DNA from: Drosophila miranda
Taxonomy: Eukaryota; Arthropoda; Insecta; Diptera; Drosophilidae
Direction of reading: 5' to 3'
NCBI RefSeq assembly: GCF_003369915.1
Contig: NC_046675.1
Coordinates: forward strand, 5,766,001 to 5,830,000
Length of the DNA stretch: 64,000 nucleotides
The notes below the pieces were generated by a model, which had not been told where the DNA came from, ran no database searches, and saw only the letters and a list, made by a program, of their open reading frames with translations. Below, piece by piece: positions 12,638-24,012 of this stretch (within the stretch, counting starts at the first letter, position 1; each line of letters opens with the position of its first letter). The translations under genes were made by a program, and so were the position numbers.

Positions 12638-13180
12638 TCCGAATTGAGATTTCAAAAAAATCGAGCACCTAATGTTGCCAAATCAGCTATTTTAAAGCTA
12701 GTTCTGGCAATTATTATTAGCCGGACATCTGGCTATTTATAATAAATATATAGCTTTATTTTGTTTGTCCCAAAATTCAGTAATTGACAAAATATACAAA
12801 ATTATATGAATTAAAATAATTATCTTGTTACATTTTTTAGATTCAAATTTAGCTATTTTATTTAACAAAACAACGTAAAGAACATCGTATACGTGGTTCA
12901 GAGTTGCAAATAATGTCGCTGTAAACATCGACTGGTTTGGCCTAGTCGATATATCGCGACGCTGTACAACACATGTGGCAACACTTTTTTCATCACTTTA
13001 TGTGTGCGTGTGCGTGCGCTGCCTATTACAATTTTCGAAGGATTTTAAGTGTGTTTTGTTGTCGTTAAACATAATTAAAAGTGGGAAATTCAATTAAATA
13101 GTGTCGCGCAAGAGTACGGGACTTCGTTTAACGCTAAAACTTGTATGTGCTCCGCGCGGGGATTGGCGTAAACGTAAAAA
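12638..13180. promoter_or_regulatory. Divergent promoter region, methyltransferase / Nelf-A
   Basis: This 543 bp interval separates divergent start codons. An inverted GTCGATATATCGCGAC sequence near 12945-12960 resembles a degenerate paired DRE. AT-rich sequence lies on the methyltransferase side. The Nelf-A 5' UTR occupies an unknown part of the right side. Confidence 0.5.
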
Positions 13181-16100
13181 ATGGCGAACGTAAGGGACAG
13201 CGACACATCACTGTGGCTGCATAATAAACTGGGAACATCAAACGATTCGTGGATAAACGGCTCAATATGCTCGCAATTAAACAAAGAAGTTTTGCGCAAC
13301 ATCAAGGAATGCTTTCCCGATTTGCAGACGCAGGTTAAACTGAAGTTGCTGCTCAGCTTCCTGCATATTCCGCGCCGTCTGGTGGAAGAGGTAAATGGCT
13401 GACGTTGGTGTAAAAAAAAATGAATGAGAAAAAGTGCATGAAAACGAACGTGGGTGCGCCGAAGTGTATATACCCTTTCAGTTCGCTGCAGTGGGTCTAG
13501 TTATGTAAAAATGATACTAAAGTACAGTTTCTAAGGTGAACTGCTTAGAAAAAAGTGTAGATCTAGTTGGCTTTTAATCCAGCTCAATAATCTATCTAGT
13601 TTAGTTTGTGGCATGTGCGTACTATCCTCCCACCTGCAAGGGTATGAAGAACGAGTACACCAGAACACACACACACACACACGCGCACTTTGGTGAAATA
13701 CAATTAATGCTGTAAATACCCGTAAATTGTGATATGTACTTGTAAATCTGATCAGATAGGGCATGGGTTGGCTCCTCGTTTATCTGCAGCAATCATTTAA
13801 TGTTTTTCGGGCTCATAGTGGGGAAATAAATATTAACAAAATGTTTCCCGCCACTTCTACTTTTGTGTACACATTGTTCTCTCTACCAATCTCCCTCTCT
13901 CGCTATTTCTCTCTCTCTCCCTCTCTCGGTATGTGTTTGTGTACGTGAGTGGGTGGGTTCGTGAGTGTTGTGCGCCCAATTGTTACCTGTTTTTAATGTT
14001 TTTTTGTTTGCATTTACAGTGGAAGGCCGAGCTCGAGGAGGTGATTGAGGTGGCCGGTCTCGACTCGGAGCTGTGGGTCTCCATGCTGGCCGAGACGATG
14101 AAGACGTTTCCGGCCACGAGCTCGCTGAACACAGAAATCTCCGACTACGAGGACACGCGTCCCATCTTCACAGACATGGTCAATGATTTGCGAAAATTGG
14201 TGAACAAGCATTCCGACCTGGGAATGCTGCCCCTGGAGTGTCAGTACCTAAATAAGAATGCGTTGATCTCAGTGGTAGGTGGCAAATGACATTTTATCTT
14301 TATTTTTGGCGTTAAATTATCATTTTGTTGTATAGGTTGGACAGCAGCCGGCCCCCGTGAAGCATTTCACACTGAAGCGCAAGCCGAAGAGCGCCCAACT
14401 GCGGACAGAGCTGCTCCACAAGTCGGCGGATGCGCAATCGTCGCTGAAGAAGGGCTCGGCCCCTACGATTCCGCTGCGATCGCGTGGCATGCCCCGCAAG
14501 ATGACAGACACCACGCCCCTCAAGGGCATACCCTCCCGCATGCCCACCACAGGTTTTCGTTCGGCCACCGTGCCAGCCAACGCAGCACAGCGACCCAATC
14601 TTAGTCGGACACCCGCCGGCCGAAAGGATGGCGGCATCAAGCTAATCGAGTTCACAGAGCAGCCGCTGGGCTATGCGGCGGCCAAGAAGCGCAAGCGTGA
14701 GCAGCAGCTGGAGGAGCAGCAAAAGAACAAGGAGAAAAAGGAGCAAGCTGCCGCGGCGGCTGCATCCGCTGCAGCGGCAACCGCAGCGGCCAGCGCTGGC
14801 GATAGTCCGCCCACAGATGCGGCTACGGCCAGCGGTGGTGAGACGCCTGTCACGCCTACATCGGCCAACAACAGCTTCGAAATCAAGATGGAGCCGCAGG
14901 GGCTTAACCAAAGCTCTGACAGCCTGGAGGAGCCGCAGGACGATGACTTCAAGGTGCCCGAACTGGCCGGCAAAACTGCGATGGCGATGGAGTGCGATCC
15001 GGAGACGCCCGAGTATGCAACAGCCACACTGGACTTTGCACAGGCTCCGGCCACTGTGGTGGCCGAACCGCAGGCGGCCAAAACGCCAGCAGTCGAGGCT
15101 ACTAAGCAGAAAACGCCGCGCAAGAAGCTGAACAACAACAACAATAACAACAACAACAGCTTTAACCATACACCAAAACGGATTAAGCAGGAGATCGAGA
15201 TCAAGAGCGAGGAGATCATTGTGCCCGCCACCATAAAGCTGGAAAAGATCGAGTTGTCGCCATCGCAGAAGCAACAGCAGCAGCAACGTGTCATTATACA
15301 GCAGCAAGAGCCAGCAGCAGCAGCGCAGCGCACGCCCCATTTGCTCATCCGCACGTCCCCGCAGAAGCGACAGAACAACACGGCGGCAACTGCAACTGCA
15401 GCAACAACAACCGTGGGCAACACCACAATCAAAATGGAAAAACTGGACATAAAGCCCATGCTGCGGCCCACAGCATCGCCATCAACTAGCACAGGGACCA
15501 CCACAACCACCATACTCACCCCGCAGCAGCTGAGACAAGCGGCCAATCCGTTGGCCAATTTGCCCAATAATATATCCGTAAAGATAACATCTACAAAGGC
15601 TAAAGCGGCCGCTGCGGCTGCGACTGGAACGACGGCCACGGCAGCAAGCGGGAGCCAGGGCCAGGGCCAAGCGCAGCAGATACAGATCCAGCAGTCGCCG
15701 CAGCAACATCAGCCCATTCTGATCAACAGCTCGACACCCGTCATCCTGGCCTCGTCGCCCAGTGCTCAGCGAGCGGTAAGTTTACCCAAAAGTTGTCTTC
15801 CTTGTGCCTTGTTGCTAATTTTCCCCTCTTTTGCCCGCAGAAGTCATTGGCTACGGCAAGCAGCAGCGGCACCACCACCACAACAATACCGTCACAAGCC
15901 ATAAAAACGATGCCGCTGAGCCAACTGAAGACGGCCACAAACAGTGGACCGGTAATAATATCGCAGACGATCATCCAGCCAGCAAAGAGGGCTCAGCAGC
16001 AGGCTGGAACATCGAGCGCAGCAGCGGCAGCCTCCCAGCAACAGCAGCAGCAGCTGCAGCAGCAACAGCAGCAGATTCAACAGCAGCACTTGGTCACATC

Positions 16101-17971
16101 TCAACAGCCACAACAACAGCAGCAACAGACACAGTATATACTGGCCACACCCCAGCAGCATCAGCAGCAGCAGCAGCAACAGCAGACGCAGCAGCAGCAG
16201 CAGCAGCCGATGCTGCCGACGCTGACATCATTTACACACGGGCGTCCATTGCCGCAAACGACAACGCTTTACCAGACCACGGCCGGCGGCAATGGTCAGA
16301 CACCCACCAAGATATTGCTGAAGACCACGGGAACGTCGGGTGTGGTGATGACGCCAGTGCGCCAGCAGCAGCTGCAGCAGCAGACAACAACTGTGGTCTC
16401 ATCGAACCCTCCGCCACTGGTGGCAACCTCCGCAGCAGTGGGCGCCGGGCAGTCGACGACACTGAACATCCAGAACGTTCAGCTGCCGAACAGACCGGTC
16501 ACCATTCAGCCCGCGTCACAGGCCGCCCAACAGCAGCACCTGCAGGCCCAGCTGCAGCAGCAGCAGCCCCACCCGCAGCACACAATCGTGGCCAATACGA
16601 CGGCCACGCAGCAGCCAAAATTGTCGCAGGTCCTGATGCAGCCAACCAGCAACGTGGGACCTGGAGGCGTCTCAGCGCTAAATGTGTCGCCGTCGACGGG
16701 CAAAAACAAAACGATCATACTCACCCAAAAGGGTGTCATACTACGGAACATTGGCGGGGACATGTACCAGCAGATTCCCATCAGCAATGTGGGCGGCCTG
16801 CAGGGACTCGGTACCACGCTTATGACAACCACGGCGGCAGGTCCGCCCAGCCTGGTCAAGACCACACCGTCGACGGGCGTGCACATGCAGCAGCAGCATT
16901 CGAGTCAGCCCGGAAAGCAGATGCTACCCACACTGATTCCAACCAGTTCGCTTGGCGGCCAGCACGTTATTGTGCAGCAGCAGCAGCCAAGTAATGTCAT
17001 TGGAAATGTAAGTGCAAGTCCAGCGGCGAAGCTGCTGTTCGAAATACATTTTTATTTGCCGTATTTAACGTTTTAAAATCCATTTGAATATCAGTCCCCG
17101 CAGCAGACCATCATACGCCCGGTGATGACGAACGTTGGTGGAGGCTTGACCACGCTGCCGCAGGGCCTGACGCTGATACAGCGGCCGGGCCAGCAGCCGC
17201 AGCTGGTGCAGGTGCAGGCGGCGCCGAACAGTACGCAGCGAACGATTATTACCCAATCGGCCGCTGCGGCAGTAACGGCACCGCAACAGCAGCCGCGCCA
17301 GCAGCAGCAGCAAATTCTGCTTCAACACAAACCAGCTCCGACTCTGCAGCAGCGACTGGTCACCTCCACGAACAGTGCCGGCCAACAGGGCACCCCGAAT
17401 GCGGTCCTACCGCGCACTGTGCAGGTCCAAGTGCAAGCACAGCAGCAACAGCCGCAGCAGCAACAAGCAGCACAACAGCAGCAGACGCAACAGGCACCAC
17501 AACGGCGGGGACTATCGCTTTCTGTAAGAATTGCCAGAGACTTTTAGGTTTTACTTCAATTACTTCAATGACTATCGCTTAATCCCTTTCAGAATGAGCA
17601 TGTACATAAAGCACACGAAATGTTCCGCAAGGCAAATCGTGTCTCGCGGCCCGACAAGGCCCTCATTCTGGGCTTTATGGCGGGTCTACGCGAGAATCCG
17701 CGACCCAATAATGAAAACGTGTTGGTCATTAAATTGGGCGAATCAGAGGTAAGGCTTACTTTTCAATCGTTTCGGAATAAACCCAATCATTTTCTATCAA
17801 CTTTTAACAAAATTTGAATTTTTGTTTCACTTGATGCAGGAAAAAGTGCGGCAGGACGACGGCAACACGACGCTGTGTCTTGTGGAATCGCATATACGGC
17901 TTGACTACAACACCGGCGAGTGGAAGACATTCCAGAATTATAGGATGCAGGATCAGACGGCCGCCTCATAG
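13181..17971 (+). CDS. Nelf-A: Negative elongation factor A (NELF complex)
   Basis: Seven exons: 13181-13390, 14020-14274, 14336-15775, 15841-17007, 17095-17523, 17593-17748 and 17840-17971, totalling 1262 aa in frame. NELF-A is a subunit of the NELF complex, which with DSIF holds RNA polymerase II in promoter-proximal pause. The N-terminal 155 residues form the conserved helical domain (SDTSLWLHNKLG, then WKAELEEVIEVAGLDSELWV). The middle is long and disordered with Ala-, Thr-, Asn- and especially Gln-rich runs. The C terminus (HEMFRKANRVSRPDKALILG, then FMAGLRENP and an acidic/basic tail) matches the conserved vertebrate NELF-A C terminus. The Gln-rich middle makes it far longer than the human protein, as expected for flies. 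Intron 1 (629 bp) is the longest. Confidence 0.95.
13664..13682. repeat. (AC)n microsatellite in Nelf-A intron 1
   Basis: Uninterrupted AC dinucleotides in intron 1 of Nelf-A. Confidence 0.85.
16018..16210 (+). repeat. Poly-glutamine coding CAG/CAA tract of Nelf-A
   Basis: Dense runs of CAG with interspersed CAA code for Gln-rich sequence within Nelf-A exon 4. The mixed codons suggest selection for glutamine rather than simple trinucleotide slippage. Similar shorter tracts occur at 16540-16570, 17280-17320 and 17440-17500. Confidence 0.85.
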
Positions 17972-19790
17972 TCCACAAGGGTTATACGCATAGTGCGCAG
18001 CACTAAGTAGAACAGGCAGCCGAACCAGCTGAAGCTAAAGCTGAAATATGCGTATATGGATTTTGGTTTGTCATCCGTTCGGCACCGACACCGTCTCCGT
18101 CGTTGTCACCAAGAGCGGCGTCGCTGCCCCTTCAATTAGGTTACTAATCATCCGCTCCCTTCCCATTTTACCTAGCACGATATCCCTAACTAGCCCCAGC
18201 ACAGAGCTCACAATCCCATCACCCAAGAAACGCTGGAGATAATGAAAACTATAAAGTAATAATTAAGGTAAATTAGCTGTACAGTTTTTTAGTATATAGT
18301 AAAGACTAGCGCTTAAAACATGTAGTAAACATGACCCCTCCCCCCCTTTATACACAAATACCCAAGTTCTTATTAGGCAAACCCGCATCCCAAACCCTGA
18401 AAATATCCGACATGCATGCATTCACTGTACTCTGGCTGAACGCTTCGCTGGAGAGCAGTTGAAGTCGCCGGCCAGGCCAATAGTGAACTTTCGGACCGAA
18501 CATACGCCCATTCGCATTCACATTTACACTCACATTTACACACAAAAAACAAAAACAAAACGTAAACTTTAATTCTGCATATATTTAGACGTGTATCTAG
18601 CATTATGTAATTATTATTGTCAAAGAAAATGTATAATTAACCTAGCAAGAACATAAAATTTAGAGCCCCACAAGAGCTCCGATATTCATTAAAAAAATCC
18701 AATGAAAAAATACACATAGCTATAGAAGATATATTGTATACTAGCAAGTATATACTATATACCTATATACATATATGCATGTATGTATGAGCCACAACAA
18801 GATTAACCACAGAACAATTTACTGATATCTTGAAATGCGTAATAAGAAAAAATAAAACCTAGCAGATGTATTTATGGCTTTAATGTTAACATCTACTGTA
18901 TTTTTATTACCAATCTCTTGGGAAGACATCTATGGAAGGAAACCCCAGGACTAGACTCGAGGCGCGAAACGAGAAAAACACCATACATTGAGTGTGCATG
19001 ATAGGTGTTTTTTTTCTGTCCTCCTCAATTTCAGCCCGCTGGTTTAGGTCTACGATCAAACAACTATGACTGTATTTTTTATCCACCTATAAACTTAATT
19101 TATTACTTACAATTTATACGTACCTTAGAGAGCCCTGCACGAGTGCCCACTGTGTACAGTAACAAAATACGATTCGTGTTTCCTTTTCACACCATTTCCC
19201 AGTTCATTTTCTTCCTTTTATTTGCTGATAGAGGGTGTCTGTGGTGTCTCTCTCGCTGTATTGGTGGTTTGGAAAGTGTGGATCATACAAATTGAAAGAA
19301 AATGAGACTTCGATAAGCAAACGACAAGGAGATTTTTGTTTAATTTTCCCTCGAAGCTTTAGCTCATTTCAGAAACAATTGGTGTAATTGAAGGCTTTCT
19401 GTAACTTATATTGTATACGATTTTTACAAGTTGTGTTACTTTACTACACACCTGAATGTATACATATTTACAAAAAAATTTGAGCCCATTAATCTGGAAT
19501 TTGAAACCTTTATCGCTCAATTACACATGCACCATACCATGATCAATTGAGCGCAAAGCACAATGAACCTCTCGACTTCGTCGTCAATTATCGATGTATA
19601 TTTCTTTAATTGTCTCGAAATCGGATGCTTACAACTAGTCAACACAAACTTATGAACTTCATTAGACGTCACACTATGCAGTAGAATTTCTAGAGCTAAT
19701 ACTAAAGGGTAGCCTACACTAGGAAAATATAATACGTGGTGCGGGTTAAATTCGCTGCAGATCTGGTTGTGGTCCCATGTCCATGCTGGG
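17972..19790. terminator. 3' UTR of Nelf-A and convergent 3' region of ebony
   Basis: About 1.8 kb between convergent stop codons. A + strand AATAAA at 18851-18856 is the best candidate for the Nelf-A poly(A) signal, implying a 3' UTR near 900 nt. The remainder to 19790 presumably includes the ebony 3' UTR. No coding sequence is recognised. Confidence 0.5.
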
Positions 19791-22760
19791 CTACTTGCCC
19801 ACCTCCTTCCAGTGGACAATGGCGCGCTGGTCGTCCGGCGCGTCGCCAAAGGGGCGGCTGCCATCGGAATGCACATACTCATTGACCTGGTAGTTGAGCA
19901 GCGTCTTGTAGTGATAGACATCGGCCAGCTGCTGGGTCAGGGGGCTGGTGTTGGTCGTGAAGATGCCGGCGAACTGCTTCTCGCGGGCCACTCGCAGCAC
20001 CTCGTGCTCCATGAAGTGCATGCAGGCAATGTTCTCGCGTGGATTCAGCTTCTCGGCCGTACCCATCATGAATGAGTGCAGGATTTGGTTGAGGCCCTTG
20101 GGCAAATAGTTATCACTGCAAGTAGGCAACACGGTTATGATCGTTCCCTCATTGGTCTCCAATCCAGTAATACTCACCGTATGGGACCCTCACAGAACTC
20201 CAGGAACTCAAACACAGTGAGCAGCTTCGATTTGATGTCCACTTCGGGTTCGTTGCGAGCATCGAAGTTCAAGGCGGTGCCAATGATCCGATCCGTGTTG
20301 CGATCGTAGACCACAAAGCTCAGGTCGCGATCCACCAAATCGTTCCAGATATCCTGCATAAAAATAAATTGGACTTACTTCTGCCAAATTCTGCCATGGT
20401 TTTGGCGGCCACTTACATTGAGGATGTCACTGTAGTCGGTCCGCAATACGCCCGGCTTCAGCCACTGCTCCAAGTCTGCCTTGTTGTAGAAGCTGGCCAC
20501 AATGATACTGGAAAGGAATGAAAAATTCCAGATACCAGATTGAGTGTTGTTGCAGGACGGTGGGGCTATGGTTACTCACTCGATCACCTGCTGTCGGTGG
20601 TCCAGGCGCAAGGCCACTGCTTCCATTTTCAGATGCGGACAGGCATTTAGAGATTCCTCCTCGAGTTGCACTGCATCGCGGTTGGCCGCCATCTTCTCAA
20701 TGACCTCGCCCAGGTTCTTGGCCGCTATGAACTCGGAGATGCCAATGTTGTAGCCCTTCTCGCGCAGCAGGGTCACGGTGAAAATGGAGTTCAAGGAGTT
20801 CCCTCCCAGCTCGTAGAAGTTGCTCTGCGGAGCCAAAGTGGCACGCGTCGAGCGGCCAATCACTCCTCCCACGGTCTCGAAAAGATCACGGGCCGTCAGC
20901 TTGAGTTCCTCCGGTACTTGGCTGTAATCAAAGTCCAGCACAATGCTGGAGTCGCCCTCGTTGTTGTTGGCCGTCTCGTAGGACTTGAGGAGCGCCTGGC
21001 GATCGACCTTGCCGTTAACCAGCAGCGGCACGTGGTCCATGATGACCACCTGTGGGGTCATGTAGTCGGCCAGCTTGTCCTTGAGGCGAGCCTCCAGTTG
21101 GAGCTCCGTCACGAGCGGCGCATCGTCGCGCAGCTTGACAAAGGCCAGAATGGCCTGGTCCACGTGCCCGGCATGGTAGCACAGGACAATCGCCTTCTCG
21201 ATCAGCGGCAGCTCGGCCACGTTCTTCTCCACCTCGGATAGATCCACTCGATGGCCGCGAATCTTGACCTGCGAGTCCGTACGGCCCTCGTACATGATGC
21301 TGCCGTTCTTCAAAGCCCCATAGTCCCCCGTACGATACAGACGGGCATATTCTGCCAAGCAGAGCAAAGGTTAGGATCAAAGGATCAAGTTAGGAATCTC
21401 TAATATGACTTACTCTTCTCCACGGCCAGAGGGTTCTCCAGGAAGCGCTCTGGATCGCGACCGTTCACATAGCCGGCGGCTAGATTTAGTCCCGATGCGA
21501 ATATTTCGCCAATCTCTCCATTCTTGACGGGCCGGTAGTCGGCGTCCAACAGATAGATGACCGTATTGCACACGGGAACGCCTGGAGCATCGAGAAGAGA
21601 TCGAATGTAAGAGGGTGCCAAGGAGATGAAAGTGCTCTGTGTGTTGCCTTACCAATGGGCACATTGTCATAGAGACTCAACTGCTTCTTGCTTTCGCAGG
21701 TGAAGTAGGTCACGTCGCCCATGACCTCGGTGGAGCCGTAAAAGTTGTACAGCCGATGAACGCCCTCGTCGAAGTAGTCGAAGAAGCTGCTGGCCAGCGC
21801 CACAGACAGCGGCTCGCCGGAGCACACCCAGATCTGGAGGTTGTAGAGCAGTTTCTGGGCTGCTCCGCCGCCCTCCATCTTCAGGTACATGAGCAGCGAT
21901 CGGAGCAGAGTGGGCACGAGCACCAGACGCCTGATCTTGTACCGTTCCAGCAGGGCCACCAGTCGCTGCGGATCCTTCGTCACGGCCTTGGGCACAACCA
22001 GGATGGCCAGTCCACACATCAGCGGTCCCCAGAGCTCGGCAATGGAGTCCACGAAGGTGAGCGCCGTCTTGAACACGCTGACCACCTCGTTGGCCGTGTA
22101 TGGAAATGTGGCCCACTGCCACTGCAGGCGGTTCAGGATGTTCTCGTGTGGCAGTCGCACCCCCTTGGGCACGCCCGTGCTGCCGGAAGTGTATAGCACA
22201 ATGGCGATGTGGTCGTTGCCACCGCGCAGCATTTCCTCCGAGAGCAGGTTGGATCCGCTCAGTGGAAGCGACTTGGCGTAGAGCTCCGTGACGGACAGCG
22301 AGGGTGTGCCCTGAAAGCGGCCAGCGTCAACATCGTCGTCGCGCACCACCAGAGTGGGACGAGCCTCCAGGAGGATGTGGTGGATGCGGTTGGCCGGGAA
22401 GCTGGGATCGATGGGCAGATAGGCACCACCCGCCTTCCAGATGGCCAGCAGCGTGGTAATCAGCTCCTCCGACGGCTGCATGCACACGGCCACGATGAAG
22501 TCTCCGTCGCTGTTGGGCTGCAGGAACCGTCCGTGGGTCTCCGCCACCAGCATGCGGGCTGCTCGGTTGGCCCGCTCGTTCATCTGGCGATAGCTGCTCT
22601 GGCTGGGCGCCCTTCCCATGCCGGGGGTGTCTGGCTGGTAGATCAGCGCCACCTTGTCGGCGTGTCGCAGCTGCTGCTCCTCAAAGATGCGGTGCAGAGC
22701 TCTCGGCACGAAGTCCTGCTGCTGACCCTTCACGATCGACAACTGTGGCAGGGAACCCAT
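19791..22760 (-). CDS. e: Ebony, N-beta-alanyl-dopamine synthetase (NRPS-like)
   Basis: Six exons: 21653-22760, 21414-21581, 20580-21351, 20417-20507, 20178-20353 and 19791-20115, giving 879 aa, the known Ebony length. Ebony joins beta-alanine to dopamine, histamine and other amines, acting in cuticle pigmentation and in glial recycling of histamine. The adenylation domain has the core LYTSGSTGVPKGV (near residue 195) and YRTGDYG/GRTDSQVKIRGHRVD motifs. A carrier domain with the phosphopantetheine serine in LGGNSLNSI lies near residue 610. The C-terminal 230 or so residues form the amine-selecting condensing domain. The ATG sits 16 nt after a clear acceptor (TTTCTTCCACACAG), so a noncoding 5' exon exists upstream. 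Domains and key residues look intact. Confidence 0.98.
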
Positions 22761-23681
22761 CTCGGTTCGGAATTGGCTGTGTGGAAGAAAGCATTATTTA
22801 TTGGGGCTTGTCAGGAAGTCGTTGAACGCAGATCGTTTAGCCAATCTCGAAATTACATCATTCGGAGCTCGTATTACCCAAAGGCACACAAGGTGGCAAT
22901 TCAATTAATGTACGAGAATGTAAACGGGTTTAAAATGCAAAGTTGTACGCACGTCCTAAATGATCTACATTCATTTGTGCAACGAATAAACATTGAAACT
23001 GGTTAAATCGAATGAATTTCGAATTATTGAATACAGCAAGCACTCATCGGGTGTAGGGTATACTATAGTCGTATATGGGCATACAACTGGTTCAGGATCG
23101 ATGTAGTTCTTTGGTGGAATTTACACCTATAAGGGTATTAATGTGTCTCATTAATCGATCCCCACAGATCCTGCACACCGTTTTCTTCTCCAGGATGACG
23201 TGTGCTGCTGTGCCTCCCGTTTTGGCGCTACCCTAAAGTCAGTGCAACTATGTATGTGGTTTTGTTAGGATGGGCTCAGGAGCATGCATGTGAGTGATGA
23301 GGGCATTCGGGCGAGAGGGCTGACGGAAGCCCAAAGAGTTCCATATCCTCTGACTGGATGTCGTTGGCCTTTCTGATCTGGCGAATCTTTTTGGCCCTGG
23401 CTGCTAGTTTGATTGTAGAACGATCTCCACGCCCCTCCACCATTTTGCAATCAAAATTGATCTTTGATAGCCCAATAAATCATTTCAAGTGTGCGCGCTC
23501 GTGTCAATTTTATTTTAATTCACTTTACTGCTGTAAAATTACGCTTGTAAATTTATGCAAGAACATTCGAAAACGTTGTGAGTCGCAGCTACGGCAACGA
23601 TTGTACATTTATACCAAACAATTAGTCAGTATGGCCTCCTCCATCAGAGGGCGCACACTGCACGTTGAGAGTGTGTGAGGG

Positions 23682-23698
23682 AGAGAGAGAGAGAGAGA
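23682..23698. repeat. (GA)n microsatellite
   Basis: Pure GA run upstream of ebony. Such runs can bind GAGA factor, but no function is shown. Confidence 0.8.
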
Positions 23699-23719
23699 AT
23701 GATTGATTCTTGATTTGTT

Positions 23720-24012
23720 CATTTTGGATATACTAATAGTCAAATCTGATCCAGATTCAGCAATCCGGTAGATGAAGTCATTCTCTATAGTTCTGCGTTT
23801 TTAGTTTTCTTGTATCTTTAAAAATTTGAATAATATCACAGGAGGCTGGATACAAAATTTGGTTTCTCTAGATCTTATAGTCTCTACAATCTAGGAGCTC
23901 ATCGGAACTGACTGATGGACAAACACACAATAATAGATACACTTTATAGGGTCGGAAATCCTTCCTCCTGGGTGTTGCACCCCCTATACTCATTTTGAGT
24001 ATCGTCTATAAT
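23720..24012. mobile_element. Degraded INE-1/DINE-1-like (Helitron-derived) repeat fragment
   Basis: The segment includes a block reading CTGATGGACAAACACACA, then ACTTTATAGGGTCGGAAATC and CTTCCTCCTGGGTGTTGCAC, and ends with ATACTCATTTTGAGTATCG. These words, in this order, resemble the internal and end parts of the short non-autonomous INE-1/DINE-1 family common in Drosophila. The ending with ACTCATTTTGAGTAT is a form I associate with obscura-group flies. It is non-coding, diverged and lacks visible target duplications, so it is probably old. Family assignment is from memory, without alignment. Confidence 0.55.

Noticed and set aside
14642-15639. Long minus-strand frames opposite Nelf-A
   Set aside because: Their Leu/Val/Ala/Cys-rich content follows from reading CAG, GCA and AAC repeats backwards.
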